Source: Blastocatellia bacterium (GTDB lineage: Bacteria > Acidobacteriota > Blastocatellia > Chloracidobacteriales > JADJPF01). From it: a DNA stretch of 5,350 bases. Location: the NCBI GenBank assembly GCA_016789295.1, contig JAEUQL010000104.1, forward strand, positions 1 to 5,350. The letters run 5' to 3'. The notes beneath the pieces were generated by a model, which made no database searches, had not been told where the DNA came from, and was given only the letters and a program-made list of their open reading frames with translations. The first letter of the stretch is position 1. The number at the start of each line of letters is the position of its first letter. This document shows positions 1-5,350 of the stretch, piece after piece. The translations under genes were made by a program, and so were the position numbers.

Positions 1-889
1 CAATTCCACATTGGTTCGATTAAGACTTTTAAGTGGGTGACCTTGCACCGTAACTTCAGACGAGTTTTCAATTCCACATTGGTTCTATTAAGACCCATAT
101 CACTCACAAAAAGTAAATCTGAACCAACGCCGTTTCAATTCCACATTGGTTCGATTAAGACTCCAATTGCGCCCAATTTGAAGGAGTACATCTATGGTTT
201 CAATTCCACATTGGTTCGATTAAGACGCTGAATAACAGTCAACGTGACGCTAGGGTCTTGCGAGTTTCAATTCCACATTGGTTCGATTAAGACAACACCT
301 AGAACCCCTTTGCCTGACCAGTGATTTCAAGTTTCAATTCCACATTGGTTCGATTAAGACACAGTCAAGCAGAGTGTCCAGTTGTGCCCAATCTGAGTTT
401 CAATTCCACATTGGTTCGATTAAGACCCCTATGCACGTAGCGTGCCAAAGACGCGGATTTTCGTTTCAATTCCACATTGGTTCGATTAAGACTATTGGGG
501 TTAATAGCTATATTATTTTTCTCGCCGTGTTTCAATTCCACATTGGTTCGATTAAGACTCTTTAGCTCTTCTAATCCATGTACTCGTTTAACACTGTTTC
601 AATTCCACATTGGTTCGATTAAGACGCGCAATATTTCCTCTATAGACTCTCTTTCACCAGGTTTCAATTCCACATTGGTTCGATTAAGACATCAGGAACC
701 TACAAGGTAGAGGATAGGGAGTATATAGTTTCAATTCCACATTGGTTCGATTAAGACATAATATTATCTATGTGCTTATTTTCTAGTTGTTTGGTTTCAA
801 TTCCACATTGGTTCGATTAAGACTAAAAAAGGCGTATGCCGAATTTGGTAGCTGGCCATGTTTCAATTCCACATTGGTTCGATTAAGAC
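1..889 (-). CRISPR. CRISPR array, 14 repeats and 13 spacers, probably subtype I-B
   Basis: A 30-bp repeat (plus strand begins GTTTCAATTCC and ends GATTAAGAC) recurs with starts at 65, 132, 197, 264, 331, 397, 463, 529, 596, 661, 728, 794 and 860; a further copy at 1-26 has lost its first four bases to the window edge. The array therefore probably continues to the left. Spacers are, from left to right, 38, 37, 35, 37, 37, 36, 36, 36, 37, 35, 37, 36 and 36 bp, and none is duplicated exactly. All complete repeats are identical except the one at 65-94. Read on the minus strand the repeat ends in ATTGAAAC, the usual 8-nt crRNA 5' handle of Cas6-processed type I-B and related systems. This, and the leader at 890-1145, sets transcription right to left, in line with the cas operon. 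The newest spacer would be 824-859. The repeat has no strong internal palindrome. Confidence 0.98.
65..94 (-). repeat. Degenerate CRISPR repeat with two substitutions
   Basis: This copy differs from the other complete repeats at position 65 (T for G) and position 86 (T for G). In crRNA sense the change at 65 turns the last base of the handle from C to A (ATTGAAAA), so the crRNA made from the spacer at 27-64 would carry an altered handle. It is the second repeat from the left edge, at the old, leader-distal side, where repeat decay is common. The next repeat outward (1-26) is intact as far as it can be seen, so this is probably not the terminal repeat. Confidence 0.9.
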
Positions 890-891
890 CC

Positions 892-907
892 CAGTTAAAA
901 ATAACTG
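892..907. repeat. Perfect 6-bp inverted repeat at the leader-repeat junction
   Basis: CAGTTA, a 4-nt AAAA loop and TAACTG form a perfect 6-bp-arm inverted repeat. It ends two bases from the first CRISPR repeat (860-889). The leader bases next to the first repeat are generally those that guide spacer integration, so a role as a leader-anchoring or integrase-recognition element is possible. That role is inferred from position only. There is no T-run after it in either direction that would make it a good terminator. Confidence 0.5.
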
Positions 908-967
908 TTAATGTTGATTTTTTCAAGGCATTTTTGTTAGTTTACTGACTTTTTTAGTAGGTAAGGA

Positions 968-1009
968 TCGTCGAGTGGCAATAATGTAAAAAGTATGGGC
1001 GGGCGACGA
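968..1009. repeat. Inverted repeat TCGTCG/CGACGA in the leader, flanking a GC-rich block
   Basis: TCGTCG (968-973) and CGACGA (1004-1009) are perfect inverted copies 30 bp apart. The right arm is fused to a GC-rich run (GGGCGGGCGACGAC, 997-1010) that stands out in the AT-rich leader. This could be a protein-binding site for adaptation factors or a regulator. Six-base arms this far apart can arise by chance, so the pairing itself is weak evidence. Confidence 0.3.
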
Positions 1010-1049
1010 CTTCAGATAAAGCGTTATTTTGCAACATTTAGCAGCAAAG

Positions 1050-1079
1050 ATTGAATTGTTTTAATCAACAAGCTGTCAA
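1050..1079 (-). promoter_or_regulatory. Possible sigma-70-type promoter for the CRISPR array
   Basis: On the minus strand a perfect TTGACA (-35, 1079-1074) is followed after 18 bp by TTCAAT (1055-1050), which matches the TATAAT -10 consensus at four of six bases. Transcription would start near 1043 and run about 150 nt of leader before the first repeat. The -35 is strong, but the -10 is poor and the spacing is slightly long, so this is a candidate only. Confidence 0.35.
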
Positions 1080-1102
1080 ATATTTACCACAAAGGCAGTG
1101 GG

Positions 1103-1123
1103 TTGACGAGAAAAAGTCATCAA
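1103..1123 (-). other. Short hairpin downstream of cas2
   Basis: In the minus-strand transcript UUGAUGA (1123-1117) can pair with UCGUCAA (1109-1103) over 7 bp, including one G-U pair, around a loop CUUUUUC. It starts about 22 nt after the cas2 stop codon. The U-run is in the loop rather than after the stem, so it is not a typical intrinsic terminator. It could be a 3' end or processing structure of the cas mRNA, or chance. Confidence 0.25.
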
Positions 1124-1145
1124 ACTATTTCTATAAACTCTGTAA

Positions 1146-1409
1146 CTACAATAGATTATCTGTTGTTGCCCTTTCACAACCGACCACTTCCTTTTTGAGC
1201 CATTGTTGTTGACGGGCTATATATAGTAGAACTGAGTCTGAGTTTCGATCCAGAATTTTTTCTAACCCAATTTTCACAGTTTCTATTTGTGCGTCTGTCA
1301 ATTCACCTTCAAAAACGGAATTTTGTACCCAGTTTAAGTATCTTTTTAAATATTTGTGAACTTTATTGATCCGAGATACTTGAACATCATAAACTACTAA
1401 TACGTACAT
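1146..1409 (-). CDS. cas2: CRISPR-associated endoribonuclease-like protein Cas2
   Basis: Cas2 is the small dimeric partner that bridges two Cas1 dimers in the complex that integrates new spacers. The 87-residue product starts MYVLVVYDV, the typical first beta strand of Cas2, with the conserved aspartate at residue 8. It continues with RINKVHKYLKRYLNWVQNSVFEG, the conserved region containing the QNSVFEG motif (about residues 28-34), and has the usual length (about 85-100 residues). The C-terminus, ending DNLL, looks complete. An in-frame ATG at 1424 would add MRNTQ, but it has no ribosome site, whereas the ATG at 1409 has GAGG 9 nt upstream and gives the canonical family start. It is the last gene of the operon, 67 bp after cas1, and is followed directly by the leader. 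Confidence 0.95.
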   Translation of the reverse strand: MYVLVVYDVQVSRINKVHKYLKRYLNWVQNSVFEGELTDAQIETVKIGLEKILDRNSDSVLLYIARQQQWLKKEVVGCERATTDNLL

Positions 1410-1418
1410 CTGTGTATT

Positions 1419-1422
1419 CCTC
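1419..1422 (-). promoter_or_regulatory. Ribosome binding site that decides the cas2 start
   Basis: GAGG on the minus strand lies 9 nt before the ATG at 1409-1407. It overlaps the alternative upstream ATG (1424-1422), which itself lacks any purine-rich site, so the downstream ATG is preferred. Confidence 0.7.
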
Positions 1423-1476
1423 ATTTATTGTGATGAAGCATAGTGCTTTTTGATGCGTACAAATTCTAGTAAAACT

Positions 1477-2640
1477 TTACCACCAGGCGCGAAAACCGAC
1501 ATATGGCTCTACATTCAAAATATGTTTAACAAGCTTATAACATTCCAGACGTATTAGTCTTTCGTAACTCACTTTACGTTTTAAGCGTCGATGTTCGATA
1601 GTTGTTTGTAATCGTGTTTCCCATTCTCTCAACACTATTTTACGACCTGATGTTTTCAAGTAGCAACAATTTAGATCTTGCGCAAAATCTTTTTCGTTTA
1701 GCTGTTTAGTATTAAAAAGTTTGAAGATCAAGCGATCTGCCAAAATAGGCTTAAAGACTTCTGCTAAATCTAGTGCTAAAGAAAAGCGTCTATATCCTGG
1801 CTCGTGTAAAAAACTGATAGTTGGATCCAGTTGAGTTCTATAAATCTGTGTCAAAGTTGTTGCATAAACTAAACCATTTGCAAAAGAGATCAATGTATTG
1901 ACCATATTATCTGGAGGTTGTTTAACACGTCTTTCAAAATCCACGTTATTACGCATAATTGGTTGAAAAGATTTGTAATAAATAGCCCGTGCACGACCTT
2001 CACAACCCATTAGTTCATCAATATTTTTAGCTTGTGATGAATTTGAAAGCTCAGATTCAATAGACTTAATTAAAGATGTGAGTTCAATTCCACGAGAGTT
2101 ATAGTATGCTAGATTGCGTAAGATATTACTCAATCCTGACTGAACAAATTCTTTAGCTATTATTAACCGTAGTTTGCGAATTGTATAGTGCCGTACTTGT
2201 TTAACCAAGACATAGCCAGCTTGTAAGTGTTCACGTGGATAATAAGTACCAGAATAATAGCCATAATAGTTAAAAAAATGTATAGGAATTTTATGTTGAG
2301 AAAGAAAGTTTAGAACCCTGGCATTTAGATCTAGCTCTCGAAAAACCCATAGAGTATCAACATCTTCTATTGGTATCACTCTACGCTCACTGACTCTTAC
2401 AGGAGCCTTATATTCATCATCATTAGTATTCCCTACATTGTCCAAGTCTGCTGTTGAAGATAGCTGTCCGAGTCCATCACTTGCTATTAAGTCATCTAGA
2501 GTACATAGTTCTGTATTGGGCAAGATGTTTGTAGAATCAAGGAGGTTATTTTCTTCTTCTTTGTTTGTAAGTTCAAATAGTAAAGTATTGTCTTTGCGTG
2601 ACAAGCGACCAGAGCGTGTAAGGTAGTAATGTCTTGACAT
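1477..2640 (-). CDS. cas1: CRISPR-associated endonuclease/integrase Cas1, subtype I-B style, with an N-terminal insertion
   Basis: Cas1 is the metal-dependent integrase that joins prespacers to the leader-repeat junction together with Cas2. The 387-residue product shows the Cas1 fold in order: an N-terminal beta domain (residues about 5-23 and 86-120, with RKDNTLLFE and RRVIPIEDVDTLWVF), the signature HFFNYYGYYSGTYYPRE (about 121-137), then the helical catalytic domain. Likely metal ligands are Glu214 (GCEGRAR), His279 (FLHEPGYRR), and Asp291/Glu294 (LALDLAEVFKP). The C-terminus, ending FRAWW, looks intact. The start ATG has GGAG 8 nt upstream (2652-2649). Cas1 proteins of this type are usually about 330 residues; the excess is explained by an acidic, Asn/Ser-rich stretch at about residues 24-85 (nucleotides 2571-2386) with no family motif. 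The gene begins 34 bp after cas4. Family assignment is secure; the active state is inferred from the conserved residues. Confidence 0.97.
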   Translation of the reverse strand: MSRHYYLTRSGRLSRKDNTLLFELTNKEEENNLLDSTNILPNTELCTLDDLIASDGLGQLSSTADLDNVGNTNDDEYKAPVRVSERRVIPIEDVDTLWVFRELDLNARVLNFLSQHKIPIHFFNYYGYYSGTYYPREHLQAGYVLVKQVRHYTIRKLRLIIAKEFVQSGLSNILRNLAYYNSRGIELTSLIKSIESELSNSSQAKNIDELMGCEGRARAIYYKSFQPIMRNNVDFERRVKQPPDNMVNTLISFANGLVYATTLTQIYRTQLDPTISFLHEPGYRRFSLALDLAEVFKPILADRLIFKLFNTKQLNEKDFAQDLNCCYLKTSGRKIVLREWETRLQTTIEHRRLKRKVSYERLIRLECYKLVKHILNVEPYVGFRAWW

Positions 2641-2674
2641 TTATGATTCTCCATAAGCTGTGCGTGTTAAATAT

Positions 2675-3169
2675 TTATCCCCAACAGAGTTCGGCATAAC
2701 TACAAGAGCGGCATATATTCATGAAGTTGACTTTTGGTGGGGTTGAGCTACGAATAATACTTTCCATATCTATCAAAGTATGTTTAAGTTTGTCTTCAAG
2801 TTCTGGTGTCAATTGGACAAGCTTGGTTTGTCGTAGTTTTGGGTAGTCTAACTTACCTTGCAATAAAGTGACACCTTTCTTTTTTAGAAAGTACAGATAA
2901 TAAGCAAGTTGCATTTCATGGGCATTTTCCATTTTGTCTGAGAGTTTAACTTCATGAATTAGACCATCTTCACGCCAATCAAGAACTATTTTGTCATCAA
3001 TGTTGATCTCTTTCTTTTCGCGTTCATAGCTTTCTTGGTGAACCAATTTCCCAAGCTTTACAAGGTCACTTTCATGTTCCATTTTTACACCGTGTGAAAA
3101 GAGCCACAGCTTTTTTTTACAGACAAAATAGTACCCAATTTCTGTACCAGTAAAGTTTGTAAGATCCAT
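2675..3169 (-). CDS. cas4: CRISPR-associated exonuclease Cas4 (RecB family, iron-sulfur)
   Basis: Cas4 is a RecB-like nuclease with a [4Fe-4S] cluster that works with Cas1-Cas2, selecting and trimming prespacers with a correct PAM and setting their orientation. The 164-residue product has the expected layout: a lone cysteine near the N-terminus (Cys17, in FVCKKKLWLF) and a C-terminal triplet (Cys153, Cys156, Cys162, in ICRSCSYAELCWG) as cluster ligands. Between them are the nuclease motifs His44 (GKLVHQ), Asp64 (IVLDW), Glu73 and Lys75 (HEVK) and the Gln87/Tyr91 helix (MQLAYYLYFL). Length is normal for the short Cas4 of I-B loci. An in-frame GTG at 3190 would add seven residues, but the ATG at 3169 has GGAG 8 nt upstream and yields a typical start. 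It sits 32 bp after the cas3 stop and 34 bp before cas1, in one operon. All catalytic and cluster residues appear present. Confidence 0.96.
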   Translation of the reverse strand: MDLTNFTGTEIGYYFVCKKKLWLFSHGVKMEHESDLVKLGKLVHQESYEREKKEINIDDKIVLDWREDGLIHEVKLSDKMENAHEMQLAYYLYFLKKKGVTLLQGKLDYPKLRQTKLVQLTPELEDKLKHTLIDMESIIRSSTPPKVNFMNICRSCSYAELCWG

Positions 3170-3177
3170 TTTAATTA

Positions 3178-3181
3178 CTCC
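3178..3181 (-). promoter_or_regulatory. Ribosome binding site that decides the cas4 start
   Basis: GGAG on the minus strand lies 8 nt before the ATG at 3169-3167. It falls inside the short extension that a GTG start at 3190 would translate, and so supports the ATG. Confidence 0.7.
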
Positions 3182-3201
3182 ACATACCACAGTTTTCTAA
3201 C

Positions 3202-5350
3202 CTAGATAAAGCAACCACCGGTCTCAAGTAAAATACCTATTTCAAAAGAATAGCTTTCTGCATCTGCCAACTTATGAATACCCATAATTTCAGCACTGCA
3301 TTGTGGAGTATGCCTTCCTTTGGTCAAGCGAAACTGTACAATATCAGCAGACATGAGCCTTAGATGGTTTTCAATAGCAATCCTTCTATTCTTCATACTG
3401 GCAAAATCTCTGCTACTTTTAGTGTTTGCCAGCAGGCTAAGTTGTTCAAATCTATAGTCATTAAAACCTTGTGGAATAAAATATCTATACTCTTCACCAA
3501 AATCTTTCTCATCAATCAGCTTAAATTTACCTATAGTATCAAATTCCATCCTGCTTATATGCTCAACCATATAAAGAGTTTCTTGATATTGCTGATGCTC
3601 ACCAATCGTCAAGCTATCACCTATAAACTTAAAATATTTTTCCTGAAGACCTTTAACTTCTAGTTCTGTCAGAGTAGAAGGTATACTATCTTTGCTAAAA
3701 TCTAGCAATATCTTGTCTTTACCTCTATAGATGAAGTTAGCTGAGAGATGTCCACTGTCTGGATTTCTTACGGCTATAAGGTAGACATTTCCTGTTTTAA
3801 GGTTACCATTCCGGTTACAACGTCCAGAAGACTGAATCAAATTTGGTAGTGGACATAGGTCACGATATAAAACAGGAAAGTCTATATCTACTCCGGCTTC
3901 AATAAGTTGAGTTGAAATAAGAATCACCAATTCTCTGTTTTTAAGTCTCTGCTGACAATAAGCCAGTTTTTTACGTCTGTCATTGAGAGTGAAATGGGTA
4001 TTAAGAAGAATAATCTCATCACTACTGTAAAAACTTCCTAGCCTATTGTAGAGCTGTTTAGTATCATCAATGGTATTTAGAATGACTAAACATGTCTGGT
4101 TACGATGACGAATTTTTTGAGCAAGTTCTTCAATATTTGATATATCTTCTTCTCTTGTAATACAGTATCGGTTAAAAACCTCTTTTTCGTAATAGCTATT
4201 ACTGAGAAGTTCCGTTGGACGCTTGTAAGAAGTGAAGAGATTTTCTGGTTTTTGGCAGTCAAGCCTATTTTTCAAGTGGTCTTTTGTTACTATTTCTAGA
4301 TATGGCATAGTGGCCGTTGATACAATGGCGTAGCTATCAAAATGTCTACAAAACTCGTCTAGTAAAGCAACAAAAAAAGTATATAGGCGTGGTGGTAATG
4401 CTTGTATCTCATCCAGCAGTATTAGTGTGCGCGAAAAGTTTGGAAGACGAAGCAATGCAGCATTCCTGTTACTGACCATAGTTTCAAATAGCTGTACAAA
4501 TGTTGTAATAATAAAAGGGTGATCAAACGTTTCTGATGAAAAATTTTCGCGCAACAATTCAGCTAGTATTTCCTCTCTCTGATCTGACTCAAGCTCTTTT
4601 TGTAGTCTTTCAATATTCTTATTTTCAGAACGGGAGTCAATTCTCAAAACTGGTGTGTCATCCTTGAATTTACCAGCTTCAAAATCTTGGAAATCATTAA
4701 ATATATTTTTGCATATCTCTTCAACTTGTTCTGTAATAGAGAGAAAAGGTAGTGAGTAAATAATGCTAAGATGTGGTTGTCTTGATAATATTTCTTGAGC
4801 CAATGACAATAACATTAAAGTCTTACCAGCACCTGTTGGTGCAGACAAGGTAAAAACTCTGTCTCCAGAATTTAATGCATGCTGTAAATTTTTAATTGCA
4901 TCTTTACGCATTTTTGTTCTCACCTGATTCAATTCAGAGTTAAGATTATTCTGTTCTGCTTCAAGCTCTATCTTGTTCAATGTTTTAGAAAGCCTCAAAA
5001 CGAAGTTTGACTTAAAGTAATCTTTTAGTTCCTGTCGTTTGTAAATTTCATTGTCACCAGCATCTCTTTTATCTGCTTCAAGTAAACAAGCAAAGCCAAA
5101 TTGTGTTTCCAGGAAAATATCAATAGCTCTTTTTTTGGGTTGGATCATTGCAAGAGAGCAGTTTAGAACCTGCTCTTGTAATCTAGTGTCAGATTCAAGA
5201 GAGAATTCTGTGTGATTCTCAAAACCAGGAATCAGACGTAAAAAATCTGATATCGGTAAACTATTATTATTAGACAAGAATCTTTTAAGCCTCTCTGATT
5301 CTTCTGTTTTGAAAATTTCCTTTTCGAGATCTGGTAAATCACCATGGTGT
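3202..5350 (-). CDS. cas3: CRISPR-associated helicase-nuclease Cas3, HD domain fused, 5' end outside the window
   Basis: Cas3 is recruited by target-bound Cascade, unwinds the DNA and degrades it with its HD nuclease. A TTG at 5277 could be taken as the start, but the frame stays open for 24 more codons to the edge, and those begin HHGDLPDLEKE, matching the conserved HHG of Cas3 HD domains; the gene is therefore truncated by the window. Numbering the 715 visible residues from that edge, a further HD-domain aspartate follows in LLEADKRDAG (Asp93). The superfamily 2 helicase motifs come next: Walker A SAPTGAGKT (169-177, nucleotides 4845-4819), DEIQ (313-316, nucleotides 4413-4402), STAT (344-347), then ISTQLIEAGVDIDFP and QSSGRCNRNG (motifs V and VI, arginine finger). 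A Cas3 C-terminal region of about 190 residues ends at the TAG at 3202. The first HD motifs (including the HD pair) should lie beyond 5350. A fused HD argues against subtypes I-A and I-D, where the nuclease is usually separate or on Cas10d. The operon promoter is not in view. Confidence 0.96.
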   Translation of the reverse strand, partial: HHGDLPDLEKEIFKTEESERLKRFLSNNNSLPISDFLRLIPGFENHTEFSLESDTRLQEQVLNCSLAMIQPKKRAIDIFLETQFGFACLLEADKRDAGDNEIYKRQELKDYFKSNFVLRLSKTLNKIELEAEQNNLNSELNQVRTKMRKDAIKNLQHALNSGDRVFTLSAPTGAGKTLMLLSLAQEILSRQPHLSIIYSLPFLSITEQVEEICKNIFNDFQDFEAGKFKDDTPVLRIDSRSENKNIERLQKELESDQREEILAELLRENFSSETFDHPFIITTFVQLFETMVSNRNAALLRLPNFSRTLILLDEIQALPPRLYTFFVALLDEFCRHFDSYAIVSTATMPYLEIVTKDHLKNRLDCQKPENLFTSYKRPTELLSNSYYEKEVFNRYCITREEDISNIEELAQKIRHRNQTCLVILNTIDDTKQLYNRLGSFYSSDEIILLNTHFTLNDRRKKLAYCQQRLKNRELVILISTQLIEAGVDIDFPVLYRDLCPLPNLIQSSGRCNRNGNLKTGNVYLIAVRNPDSGHLSANFIYRGKDKILLDFSKDSIPSTLTELEVKGLQEKYFKFIGDSLTIGEHQQYQETLYMVEHISRMEFDTIGKFKLIDEKDFGEEYRYFIPQGFNDYRFEQLSLLANTKSSRDFASMKNRRIAIENHLRLMSADIVQFRLTKGRHTPQCSAEIMGIHKLADAESYSFEIGILLETGGCFI

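Larger units (their letters stand above)
890..1145 (-). promoter_or_regulatory. CRISPR leader
   Basis: This 256-bp non-coding stretch lies between the cas2 stop and the first repeat, on the side expected from the repeat orientation. No convincing coding frame is present on either strand. It is AT-rich with T-runs on the minus strand, apart from one GC-rich block near 998-1010. It should hold the promoter for the pre-crRNA and the signals that direct Cas1-Cas2 to the first repeat. Three sub-elements are listed separately: a perfect inverted repeat at the leader-repeat junction, a wider inverted repeat around the GC-rich block, and a possible sigma-70-type promoter. Identification rests on position and composition, not on a match to a known leader family. 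Confidence 0.85.

Noticed and set aside
227..396. Shared ACAGTCAA in spacers 227-263 and 361-396
   Set aside because: Eight bases among 13 spacers are expected by chance, and the flanks do not agree.
37..710. Overlapping plus-strand open frames across the CRISPR array (37-231, 278-565, 477-710)
   Set aside because: They are repeat-spacer translations; the recurrent peptides FQFHIGSIKT and FNSTLVRLR are simply the 30-bp repeat read in different frames.
1432..1458. Small hairpin AAGCA-TAG-TGCTT followed by T residues between cas1 and cas2
   Set aside because: The T-run follows the stem only on the plus strand, where no gene would end; on the operon strand it would not work as a terminator, and the stem is only 5 bp.
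2438..2626. Plus-strand open frame of 62 codons
   Set aside because: It lies antisense inside cas1, over the low-complexity insertion, and its product resembles no known protein.
3364..3663. Plus-strand open frame of 99 codons
   Set aside because: It is antisense to the C-terminal part of cas3, is AT-rich low-complexity in translation and has no support as a gene.
3202..5350. Subtype I-D or I-A assignment from the helicase and the ATTGAAAC handle
   Set aside because: The handle is shared by several subtypes, but Cas3 here carries HD-nuclease residues in the same chain, which fits I-B rather than I-D or I-A. Final proof needs the effector genes beyond the window.

Overview
The window holds the adaptation end of a type I CRISPR-Cas locus, most likely subtype I-B. 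A CRISPR array with its leader lies at the left (1-1145). A co-directional minus-strand operon fills the rest, in transcription order cas3 (running off the right edge), cas4, cas1, cas2. The order cas3-cas4-cas1-cas2-array, a Cas3 with a fused HD nuclease, a Cas1 of the I-B style and repeats whose minus strand ends in ATTGAAAC all fit I-B. No Cas5, Cas6, Cas7 or Cas8 gene is visible. They would be expected beyond position 5350, upstream of cas3, and Cas8 would settle the subtype. The DNA is AT-rich and bacterial in style (GGAG-type ribosome sites, tight gene spacing), but nothing here identifies a genus. I-B loci occur in Firmicutes, cyanobacteria, Thermotogae and archaea, among others.

Region 1-889 is the array: 14 repeats of 30 bp (the first cut to 26 bp by the window edge) and 13 spacers of 35-38 bp. 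The leader and the 5' handle both put transcription on the minus strand, so the newest spacer lies next to position 860 and the oldest visible one next to position 27. One old repeat (65-94) carries two substitutions. Region 890-1145 is an AT-rich leader with a possible promoter, a GC-rich block and a perfect inverted repeat almost touching the first repeat.

Region 1146-5350 is the cas operon. Gaps between genes are 32, 34 and 67 bp. Cas1 and Cas2 form the integrase that inserts new spacers at the leader end, Cas4 trims and orients prespacers by their PAM, and Cas3 is the helicase-nuclease that degrades DNA marked by the (off-window) Cascade complex. Three gene boundaries need attention: cas3 extends in frame from 5277 to the window edge and contains HD-domain residues there; cas4 is better started at 3169; cas2 is better started at 1409.

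The system as a whole is a known type. The observations most worth following are two spacers (162-196 and 361-396) that overlap end to end with 17 of 20 identical bases, which suggests overlapping protospacers in related invaders and gives a hint of the PAM, and an acidic insertion of about 60 residues in the N-terminal domain of Cas1.
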